Below, one piece after another: positions 50,301-62,300 of a stretch of DNA of 64,000 nt. Source of the DNA: Hemicentrotus pulcherrimus (taxonomy: Eukaryota; Echinodermata; Echinoidea; Camarodonta; Strongylocentrotidae). The stretch's first letter is position 1, and every line of letters starts with the position of its first letter. The notes under the pieces were generated by a model. It made no database searches and had not been told where the DNA came from. It worked only from the letters and a program-made list of their open reading frames with translations. A program made the translations under genes and the position numbers. The stretch spans positions 45,806-109,805 of the forward strand of contig BEXV01001245.1 of the NCBI GenBank assembly GCA_003118195.1. The letters run 5' to 3'.

Positions 50301-53300
50301 CTGGTTAATTAACAATCGGGATAGTTAAAATGGCGGGTTATTTGGCAAACTCGAGCTGATGAAGACAGGCATAAAGATGCAGTGGCATTGATTTGAAAAT
50401 ATTGAATTCTTCTCTGATTGCCATGAAATTTCACACTGTCTTGTATGAAATATTTCAAAGATATGTAATTATGTACATTCAGCAACTACTACTTATAGCA
50501 ATGTTGTCCAGAATTTTCCAGGCTTTGATAATGTATTAAATAAGGACCTTCTTGTACTTGTGTGTACTAATAGAGGAGCATATTTAAACAAGATTACACA
50601 AGCTTCCTTTGAGTAGTAGATATTACAAAGCAGAGACTTATATTTGTTTCTCAAAGATTTCATTTAAGGTGTTTATATTATTTTCAGAATTTCAAAGGAA
50701 TGATCTACTCTAAGGCTTAAATAAGGGGGGAAAATGAAGCTTGATATATTTTGCCACACCAGAAACTAGAACCAAACTTTATTTGATTGCAGAAATTTAA
50801 ATTAAAAACTATCTTTCTTTTTTTTTGTCACAATAGAGAGATAATATATTGTCGAAGCATTCTAGGCTATTAGATGTTGCGTTTTTCCTTGTTGTATTTT
50901 AAATTTCAAATCAATGCTGCTCCTTTTTATCTTTAATATTTGTGTTTTTCTCATAATACTTTTATTTCATTTTTTCTGAGTGTGACAACCATGATGCTCT
51001 TTGTATTTTTGGATGTAAATTGATGTTCAGCTTCAACAAAAGATTGAATTTCACTCTTCAGAATTTTTGTTTACATCTTACTTCTTTTTAATGTTGTTGT
51101 CGAACATTGTTGGAATCATTTTAATGAATATCAGTCATCATCTAAACAAAGATTTCATAATCTGATCACATTTTCTGTGGGCAATTCATTGAGGAATTGC
51201 AATTACGTAAGAAAGAAAGTATCCTAACTTGTACATAAATGATTTCAACCATGTTTTCATATCGGCTGCCGAGAGATATACATGTAGGGGCACTATGTTA
51301 ACGGAAAATGCTCTCATGGCTATGGCTGACACTAAATGTTTCAGTAGAAATCTTTATTTATAAGCTTGTTACTATACTTGATAACCGACATGTATATCTT
51401 AATTGTTCATGCCCTTTTAATCTTGTATTTCTACCATTAACATTTGATAGATAACAGTCAATTTTGACCCCTTATCAAATTATTATGTTATATAAAGAGA
51501 ATACAATATATGCTTTATGATATCAGATTGAACCACTCAGTATACTCCCTCCTGATGTGTGATTTAATTTCAATATTTAATCTTGACAGTATTTAAAGTA
51601 TACCACCTTTATATACAAGACAATCCTATATAAAAACTAATTCATTATTATGAAATACACTAAGGTTGTATTGTTGAGCTCAAGAAATTATTTTTTTGTT
51701 AATATCTAATGAATTATTTTAAATCTGTGTTTAACTGGAGATTTTTTTAATGTTGACAGAAAATTTGTATTAGAATTCATTTTTATTTTGGATTAATTGT
51801 GATAAAAGATTTAGAAATGAAAAAATGCGTTGTCACTCACAAGATACTGTGCGTTTTAATTTTTCTTCTGACACTTTTATTAATCATGTGGATTGTTTGT
51901 ATTGATGATTGTGTATTTTCTTTTAATCTCCATTTGGCTTCATGAGTGTTGCTTTTGCTGTCAAATTTTGGGTGTTTCAGGTGATGGGTTTTTGTTCATT
52001 TTTTGCTTCAGATCAACATTCGAGAACAAATAAAGATGTGTACCGGTAATCGTTTTCTTATGCAGATATACATGATACACATAAATGTGATTTTGACTAC
52101 AATGTGTATTTTTTATATTTTCTACAAATTATACAATAATGATTTGCAAGTAACAACAATATCGGGCAGATGATCGAAACTGCAGGTTATTACAGCCTTC
52201 AGTCATTCTTGGAGAATAATTTGGACTCTTTCTGTAATCGAATGAAGGCAAAATATAAATGAGGTTACCGGTATTCATTTTTTTATCAATATAATTGAAA
52301 TAAACTAGGATTATGGATCAATGGTCCATGTTTAAAGTTTCAATTTTTTTTTCATCTATTCATCAGAGATTTTCTTTATTGTATGCAAAGAAAATTTAAT
52401 GCAGAGTATATACAAAATAAAGCTTAAAAGTACAGTGTAAAGCTCAATATGAATATTTAAAGTCCATTGAGTTAACTCTAAATATTGTCTGTATCAATGC
52501 AGCTGCTGCTAGCTCCCTCACAGCTGCCAGTATGGAGAGTCTGTCAATGAGCGAAGACTGGGATGCTCTCTCTGGTCCACGGCGCAGGACTAACTACGTG
52601 CCTTACCGCAACTCCATCCTGACTTGGCTCCTCAAGGACAGTCTGGGAGGAAACTCTAAGACCATCATGATTGCAAGTGAGTTGTGTGTTTGTTGGTCTT
52701 TCTGTCTTCTATCAGTATGCTTAGGGGATGCTAAAACTATCATGATAGCAAGTGAGTTTGTATGTTTGTTGGTCTTTCTCTCTTTCTATCACTATGTATT
52801 GACAAAATTCTAAAACTATCATGATTGCAATTGAGTTTGCTTGTTTTTATGTCTTTCTATCTCCATTTATGTCAATGTACGGTATTATTTTTCTGTAATT
52901 GTGTATATAAATCTGATGGTTGAGTACAGTCACAGTCACGCTGTGGCAATCTTTTTGAGTGAACCCCAAATATATTGTCATAGTGTCATATATCCCCCTC
53001 TCTAACTGGTAGAACCTAAAAAAAACCCAGAACATCCATGTACCGGTATGTGAGCACGTTTGTCTTAGGTATTGTCATTTATCCTTTGTCTGACTTTTGG
53101 CAGTCTGAATGACTTTCTATTTCTAATTAACTTATTATTGCATCTTTTTTGCATCTTGATATAAAGGCAGAGTAACTGCAAATATATCAATGATTGTGGT
53201 TGAAATCTCTTCCAAGTATTCCAGTGTTTAGGGGATCCAAATTTGTATTGACAATTTTGTTCTTTCTTTTCATTTCCTAATCATTTGAGGAAACGAATAG

Positions 53301-56300
53301 TAATCTTCAACAATTTATTGTTGTTGTTGAAAACATCTAGATATAAAAGCTTAGACATGTCACATGTATGTTGAATGATCTGAAAGTCTGTTGACTAAAA
53401 ACATACAATCCTGTTCATATTTGTTGTCACATGAAAAACGAAGACATCCCAAAATAAACTAGAATTTAATTTGTCTCGAGGACGAATAAGGTGGTCTGCC
53501 TTAAGTCTTATGATAGATGATAATATTTACTATGTTGAGAAAGGGAGAATTTATATAGACATGTAAACAATGATGATCATGATGATGATGATCTTGATAG
53601 TAATAGTGATCGATGACGATGATGATGATGATGATAATGATAATATTAATGATGATATTGATGATGATGATGATCATGCTGACATCTGATTGAAAAAATG
53701 AGGAGGACATTTAGAAAGCATATAGTCTCAGATACAACATACTCCAAAATCAACAAAAACCAAGTGTAAATAATGGCGATATTGCTCGCAAAAGACAGGA
53801 ATGTAGAATCCAGATTTGAGAAAAAGTCATCTCCCATATAGAGAAAGGGAGAAATGATATAGACATGTAAATGTAAACAATGATAATCATAATGATGATC
53901 TTAATAGTAATGGTAATTATCTTGATAGTAATGGTGATGATGATGATGATGATGATGATAATGATAATGTTAATGATGATGATGATGTTGATGATCATGA
54001 TCATGATCATCATCAGACCATGATAATCATGATGATATTGATGATCATGATCATGATCGTGAGCATGATCCTGACATCTGATTGAAAAAACTAGGGAACA
54101 TTTAGATATCATATAGTCTCAGCTACAACAGACTTAAAAATCAACAAAAACCAAGCGGAAATAACAATGATATTGCTCGCAAAAGACAGGAATGTAGAAT
54201 CCAGATTTGAGAAAAAGTCATTTTCCATAGGGGCTACACGTAAAAAGTAGTGGATCAAGTGATAATAGGGTAATAACAAAGTAAATATGGTTTAAAAATT
54301 GTTTATTACATTATTTGCAATTCTACGTGTTTTGATATTCAAAGGAGATGGTACAGTGAAAGGTCAAAAAGACAAAAAAAAGTGAAGAAAAAAATTTGTG
54401 GAGACGCCCGGACTTGAACCAGGGGTCTCAAGGTTGGAAGTCAAGTGCGTTACCGATAGACCAAAACACTTCCCATAGCATTTAAACATAAACGGAAAAT
54501 GGAATTCTCAAATCCCACTTTGCAAGTTAAAATATGAGCATGATCCCGGCATCTGATCGAAAAATAAAGGGAACACTTATGTTAGCTCATTGTCTCAGCT
54601 ACAACATACTCAAAGCTCAGCGTAAACGAAGATAAAACAATGGAGATATTGCTCGTGAAAGACAGGAATGTAGAATCCAGTTTTGAGGAAAAGTCATGTC
54701 CCATAGAGAATACACGCAAAATGTGAAAAAATTGACATGCCTCCTTTAATCGCAAAAATACGCCATGATGCCTTTGTCAAAATGAAATCTGTAGTAGACT
54801 TCATTTGTAGAAATCAGTCTCAGCTAGATCATATCAAAATTTGGAAGAAAATCGATCAACATTCACAGAGATACAATCAATTTTCCAAAAATATGATGAC
54901 ATCATAATATGCAAATTGAAATTTTGAGTTCGGAGGCCATTATGATGACTTCATGAGTTAATTGAGGGTCAAATGAGACATGAAATCATATCTCTGACCC
55001 ATGCTTCATCTAGATATGAAATCAAAATTGGGGTCACCTTGCATCATAAAGAGCTACAATGGATTTTATACAGGCATGTTTTTGCCCATATATGTTATGT
55101 ATTGCAAGAGCTCGCGTGCACGGACATTATCTTAAACAGACGCTTATTCCGTTATTAATGGGCAGAAAAAGGTGAACAAAGTATCAAAATGCTTGGAAAA
55201 ATGTGTCATATATGATGACAGAAAAAAATTGGAGAATCTATGTTGCAAAATGCCATAACGCGCGGAAACGCGCCCGCATGCGCGTGTGCGCGTTTTTTTG
55301 TGCAAAATACTTAAAATGGTCTGAAACGTATGCAAAATGAATTGGAGAAGATTTCAAGCATTTTGAAATTTTGCGCGCGCGCTTACGCGCGGACGTACGC
55401 ATGTGCGTGCGTTTTTTGACCTGAACTTAACCGGACGGATATTGACTTTAATCATGATAAGTATGAATAATTAATGCCTTTCCATTATGAAGATATGATC
55501 CTGAGTAAAAAGTACCAAAAAAAGCACAAAATGGCGCATAGATGATGTGCTGAAGATTTGATGACCTTGAAAATGTTACTGTCACGTCTCATGACAATGA
55601 CCTATGAATGTGCCAAAATTGAAGGAAATTGATTGAACCGATCTTGAGTTATCCTGTGAACAAAAAAGTGTAAAGAAATAAATAAAAATAAAGAATAAAT
55701 AAAGAAAGAAAGAAAGAAAATTCTGACGAAAACGACAGACCACCTAATAAATTATGTCTTGAGTGTTGGCAATGGCCCTATATACCCCAATAAATCAATA
55801 TCCCTTCTATTTGATCAAGTCATTCAATAAAACATACTTTCAACCATCATCCCATTCATAAGAGAAGAAAGCAGGACTTAAGGAGAGGACAAATCCTCCG
55901 CTAATTGCGCTTTCAATGCAGCGGACAAAGGCTTTTCAATTTGCAGGGTCTCCTTTGGGTTGTGGGACAATGCTAGAAACATGACACCTGTACATGGCCG
56001 CTTATTTGTTGTGCGTGTTCGAAGAGCCATTATCACTTTAGGACATGTGTTGCCTATGTGTGAGATAGGGTGTTCAGTTGAACCTGTGAATTTGCACTCT
56101 CCAACGTTGTGATGTTGGAAGATGGAGTATAATATGGTGATACATGCAGTGATTTTGCAGTTTGTGATGGCAACAAAGTGTTCGTGACGACTCTGTGGGG
56201 TAAATTTTGTGATTAGATTGGTAGAGTAGACTCATATTTTTGTGTAATGCGAGTAGCATACCAATTTGGGAATGTGTTCAATTTCAAATGAGCATTAGCG

Positions 56301-59300
56301 TAAGATGTCACGAGCTACAGTCGAGTCTAGGTGTATTCTTGCATACTTTGGATGTGTTTTAATTCAGAGATTTGCAGGCAGTGACTATATATAACCCCTA
56401 AATTTTGATTAAATAATTTATATGGTTTTTGTAAAAATGTTGTGAATAATGTATCCAGTTGATATCCAATAACAACATGTCTGCCTAAGGGAACACAACA
56501 TTGTTGAGTACTTGTCAAACACAAGAGATATTCTATACCCAGTAATGTCTTCTTCTTTGTGATAAACCCATTGTTCATGTTTTTATGGAGCGTATATATA
56601 ACATCAAATTTAAACTTTGAAATCTTGTTTATTCTACTGGAGAGAAAATGTACATTTTAACATCTTGAGGGTCCCATTAAATCAGAAAAGTTCAGGTCAA
56701 AATATAATACTTTAAGTTTGTAAAATTTCACTTGGGTATTAGATATTTACGATCACACTTATTGATATTGGCTGATGTTTTATGTTGTCAAATGTTTCAG
56801 GTTTTCTTACTTTTCAAAAGAAATAAAGGTCATTGTCGCAATTGTAACATTATACTTAGATTCATTTAAACCACCCGTGTAGGTTTTTTTGATGATGCAA
56901 TGTACATGTACCATAAATTTCCTAAAAAATGTATTTAAGAAATCTTTCATTCTTTCCCTTTCCAGCAATCTCGCCAGCTTCCATTCATTATAACGAAACA
57001 ATGAGCACGTTGAGATATGCAAGACGAGCGAAGCACATAATCAATCAACCCATTGTGAAAGAGGTAAGTTAAAATGATTGGATTTATCTTTATTCACACT
57101 TGATAATATATTTTTTTTAAATCGCATTATCATCTTTTTAAAGAAGTTTGTATATCGTTTGCTATCTATTATTGTGATTTCCACCTTCAACTTTCATTTT
57201 AATCCATTTATTTTCTTTTTGGTGGTGGGGTTTTGTTTTATTCAATGATGGATACACATCAGTAATGCCTATTTATATTCTTTGCTAAGACTATTTTTTG
57301 TTTTAGTTTTGTTTTTTGTGTGTGCATACTCCATCTATTTTGCTCAATCACCAAACATCAAACTAAATGTATAATAGTACACATTTTCTTTCTCATTTAG
57401 TTTGATTTTATAAGAAGTGATTCATCTTTGAAGAGGATCCATTCATAATTTTGATAGAAATAATGATATTGGAAGTTTCATTCTACTTGACTTTAATTCT
57501 TTCATAAAATGCTCTCATCATTGTTTATACTTTTATCATTATTCCTGACAATTTTGAGACAATATTGTTTGGTTAAGTTTGAAACAGGATGTTTTTCACC
57601 TCACTCCATTGGATAGAATACAACAGTGTACAGTGTTTTGTGAATTAAAAAAAAATGTGGTCTCTTTAATATGAGATTTGCTGAATTTTGAGAGTACCGG
57701 TAATATAAGTGACCTCATAAGCAATTCTATACACTTTATTGGTTTTCAAAGCTTTTTTTCAGTGACTTTTTAATGCTTTCCAGAGCTAAATCACTATTCC
57801 TTTTCTTCACTGATTGTTTGCATGTTTTATTTTTGAGAACTCAACTAACACCCTGTTTTGGCAGAGTGACAAATATGGCATTGTAAAGATCGACTGATTA
57901 GAACTGCTATATATCATATCATTAAAACATCTATGAACGATAGGGTACCTTCATGTACCTTTACATCATAAACAGAGTTTGTTTTGTTAGAGATAAGTAT
58001 AACTGTTCCTCTCTATGCATACTTTATATATGACTGTGCCTTCTAATCAACCTCTTCTGGTATGCATTGTTTTTGAAACCCTTCGGTAACCTCCTGATAG
58101 CGTATCTATATCAAATATTGTCGTGTAAAACAATCCTATCAACCTGGCCATGCATACAGACCGGGGTAACGAAACCCCTGTATTGACGCCTTCCATTAAG
58201 ACTTGCCTCTGTTGCTGCAGCAGAGTGGCTGAGGTTACTGAGGTTTTCAAGTGCGTGCATCTTTTATGAACCGTTGTGCCATTTCCTGAGGCCTGGATGA
58301 TGTTTATTAGCATTCGTGCTGCTCAGCCCAATAGCAGGTTGGATCCTCTCATCATCGGCACGTAGTGATTCTCTCTCTCTCTCTGTGCGACGTACATTCA
58401 GTCACTCACAACACATTCATGATGAAGTAGAGACACCATCTTGTGGAAATCATACGCACGTTAAATTGATTACGATGAAGAGGAGAGCCCATGGCCTAAT
58501 TTTCCTTCATCAACTTTCTCCTCCCCTGCAGGATCGCAACGTAAGGCTGATCCGCGAGCTGAGGGAAGAGATCGACAGGTTACGCATGCTCCTGAACAGC
58601 GCAAGTCTGGTAAGTTCACCTTCGTAGGTGTCGTACATGTTAAAGAGGTGGCGTAGTTTGACGGCCTGTCTTGTTTTGGTCTATTTGCGTGTCAACGTGT
58701 GATTGTGTGATTGTGCTTGTACTCTATACCCTATCTGAAAGCGTAAGGTTATCCGCTCCAGGGTCGAATAGTCTTATCTTTATGACATAATTATTACATG
58801 TATGTCTGCTGAGAGCTACCTGTAGAAGGGCATTAATTGTATTAAAGTGATTTGAAATTGATGCCGTTCTGGTTCTCCACAGATGTTACAGTACTTAAAA
58901 AAGCATTATTTGCAACAAGATGAATGAATGATCAAACACCGAACTTGATTTGAATTGAATATATGTGTTATCATGCACAATAAAGAAGGCATAGAATCAT
59001 GTCACATGGCAGTATGAATGTTGTTTTCTCTATATGATTTGCATATTGTGCAGAAGTCTTTTGCATGTAAGAAATATTCTAGGTAACTGCACAACAAATT
59101 TCTGACTTGTATGTGTGAAAGCATTTATTCCAATGATTCACAATTGCATTTTGCATAGAAGATAATTTATTACAGAAAATTAAAATAATAATAGTGGGTT
59201 CTTGTATAGCGCTCATGTCAGTCAGATTTGACCCTCCTGGCGCTCCCGATTATTAGCCTGGCTTTAGCATGGCTGCCATACGGTGCTCTAGCATTTCAAG

Positions 59301-62300
59301 GAATAAATTCCTACCAGGTACCCATTTACTTCACCTGGGTGGAGTGTGGCAAATGTAGGTTAATGTCTTGCCAATTAAAAGGACATTAGTGCGGCAGCGG
59401 GACTTGAACCGCGGACCTTGTGATCGACAGTCCGGCGACGTATCCACTTGACCACAACACCAAAAAAACAAATAAAAACATCTTGTTTTGAGGTCTTCAA
59501 AAAGATTTTTTATTGAATGCATTAATCAAACCAGTTATATTTAAATTAGTCACCAGTATATAGCCTCTTACTATCAATAGGCTGGACAGCTGATGTGATT
59601 GTGTTTCTTTTTAATCTTTAATCCCTCAAGTATGTGATGACTGTAATTGATAACCAACCAATCATTGATTAGCATGATACCATTTAAAGTGATAAGGGTC
59701 AAGAGAGTATCACTGCATGTACATGTTGCAAGATACATGTTTGAAAGAGGAAGAGAGGGAGAGAGAGAGGGGGGNAAAAAAAACATCTTGTTTTGAGGTC
59801 TTGAAAAAGATTTTTTTATTGAATGCATCTAGTTATATTTAAATTAGTTAAGCCTCTTACTATCAATAGGCAGGACAGCTGATGTGATTGTGTTTGTTTT
59901 TAATGTTTTATCCCTCAAGTATGTGATGACTGTAATTGATAACCGACCAATCATTGATAAGTGATTAGGGTCAAGAGAGTATCACTGCATTTACATGTTG
60001 CTAGATACATGTTGGAAAGAGGAAGAGAGGGAGAGAGAGAGAGGGGGGGGGGGAAGAAGAAGAAATCATAGCTATATGATAAGAAAAATGTGATGTTATG
60101 ATTATATCTCTTTTGCCATTTACATGTTTGTGCAAATGTACATTTACATTATTTTTCTTACATGACATTATATCATGCAATACTTCTAATCTCATTATAA
60201 TTGTTATCCTGTTCAATTTAGATAAAGATATGGTCAACATTAATATTTGGCCTACATATGTAATAGGTTAATGTGCTTGTAGGAACTCTTTGAGACTTTT
60301 TTCGTGTAAGAGATATGTTTATTCCCTTCTAAGGTAAATAATAAATCGTAGCATGACAGCTTACTTTCTATAGAACCATATTCTTAATTAACTCAGGAAC
60401 ATGTATGTTGTTTAATTCTTCAGGGCTAAAAGCCCCACCGTCTTACTTGTAGCTACATGTACGTGCTCCCTCTATATAGAAAACTTTCCCAATCGGTGCC
60501 TGTTAGTCCTCCATGATCCTCTTTTTCTTATGTATGTTGAGAGCTGAGTTAATGAGATAGCCACATGTCAGTGACCTCGCTGTGTGGTCTAATCCCTTCT
60601 GGCCCAGTAGTATTGACGGTCTTTAATATGGACAAGTTTAAAATAATATTTTTCATTGTAAAAACATACTTCTTGCTAGGGCTTTAAGTTAAGACTATTC
60701 TTATACTGGTCTTATCTAATAGAAAATATTAAATAGACCCCTTAAGTATTTACTGAATTGGAAAAGTTCAGGATTAAAGATCAGGGAAAATTATTTCATA
60801 TCGAGTGGGGTACGTAATTTAACTCAAGAAATATTTTCTGTGCTCGTGTACTGGAATCAAATGCTTTTATTTTTGCGCTGAGCAATACCAAAACATATTC
60901 GCTGGTTCTTAAATTCGCATTGCACGCAATTCAGCCCACTCAAAACATGCATAAGAAGTCATGATTATATTTTCACGAGTTCAAAAATTTGTGCTTGCTG
61001 ATCCTAGTGCGAAATCCACGAAAATTAATGTACCACAAATATTTCTACTTTTACAGTAGGTACATGTATGTGTTTGGGTACATTGACTAGTTTACTACCC
61101 ACCTTTTCACTTTTATATAGAGTGTTTTACATAAATTGTAGTATCTCTTTAGAGAAGAAATATATTAAAGCTTCTTATTAAATGTAGCATACCAGCACAG
61201 AACTGCAAGAATAAAAAGCAAAATTCATTTTAGTCTTTGATCCCCTTTAAGTAAATGCCCTTGCACTTTTGTGTCCAATGACCAACAGTGATTTTGTGTA
61301 AATTTAATTTGTCTATACCTTGCAACATCATCATTCTATCATGTAGGCAAGCTCACAAGCTTCACTGATTCAAGACCAGAACATCTGCCGCATGCTGCAA
61401 GAGAACGAGCAAAGAGTTGATCAACTGACTGAGGCCTGGGTGGAGAAGTGGAGCAATGCAGCCCGCATCATGCAGGTACAGCAGAGTCACATGAGTCAAT
61501 ATTATCATCCACAATATTATTAGTCATACGGAGCAGGCCTTATCTCTCAGAGCCTTGATTTCAGTGAAAGTATGTGTAGTGATTGCAAGTATTGTAAAAG
61601 ATAAGAAAATACACCTTCGATATACCTTCAATCTTCGATACACTGTATATATTTCCACACTTCTTTGAAAGCTAGTTTGTTTTACATCCACTGTGAAAGA
61701 TACAAATTTGATGTGCATTGCAAAAGGAATCAGGAGACTACAAATTGCAAAAATGTGGTCTGAATAATTGATTTTTCATGTCGTATCCAGGCCTGCATGT
61801 ACCTACTGCTATACATGTACTTTAGAGCAAACCGACTTCAAATCTGTTCAGAATTCCGGATTTCTTGTAATTTATTAATTAAATGAGAAGAATCTGACAG
61901 ATTTGTATGTCTTCCAAGTAATCTTCATACTTTGTTCTACTTTTTCATTCTGATAACTAGGAGTGCAACGTTGGAATTCGTAAGGAGAGCGTTGGAGTGA
62001 TAGTAGAATCTGAGCTACCTCATCTCATCGGTATGGATGATGATCTTCTTAGTACCGGCATCATCCTTTATCATCTCAAGGTACGTAGGATTGACATTAC
62101 AAAGGATTTTGTAAGACCTTTCATGTGAAGGGTATGGATGCAGGTCATCTTCTTAGTATCATTTTTTCTTTCCTCTGGAGGCAATTGAGGATAAAAAATG
62201 TCCGGGGCTTGTGAAGAGGAAGGAGAGAATGTTATAAAAATGATTGTAGAACATGAGCTACCTCATCAGTATGGATGATGATATTCTTGATACTGGTATC

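Larger units (their letters stand above)
46437..52502. other. kinesin intron 9
   Basis: 6 kb. Holds hairpin copy f (47609), a CCT repeat (47849-47878), a 38-bp tandem array (49248-49510) and a TIR element (50050-50370). No extra exon is needed to join exons 9 and 10 in phase. Confidence 0.6.
53489..55747. mobile_element. Composite repeat block bounded by short inverted repeats
   Basis: AGGTGGTCTGCC at the left and its near reverse complement GACAGACCACCT at the right, each next to TAA. Inside are GAT microsatellites, three roughly 160-bp units (53679, 54071, 54546), a tRNA-like segment, and a right part with CpG-rich alternating GCGC tracts. It may be one non-autonomous DNA transposon (a 3-bp TAA duplication would fit PIF/Harbinger) or a nest of several elements. 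Confidence 0.45.
52677..56965. other. kinesin intron 10
   Basis: 4.3 kb. Contains the exon-end repeats and the composite element at 53489-55747. The remainder (55748-56965) shows nothing recognised. Confidence 0.6.
58610..61346. other. kinesin intron 12
   Basis: 2.7 kb. Holds hairpin copies g and h, a full-length SINE (59184-59462) and a duplicated 300 bp block around the N at 59775. The remainder (60610-61346) is unassigned. Confidence 0.6.

Noticed and set aside
53501..54112. Minus-strand frames rich in Ile and His
   Set aside because: They are products of the GAT microsatellite.
54400..54473. Functional tRNA gene
   Set aside because: The B box is perfect, but the anticodon stem does not pair and the acceptor has a mismatch; SINE or pseudogene is favoured.
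59395..59462. Functional tRNA gene
   Set aside because: A and B boxes are present, but the T stem and anticodon stem fail to pair canonically, and it continues into a SINE body and tail.
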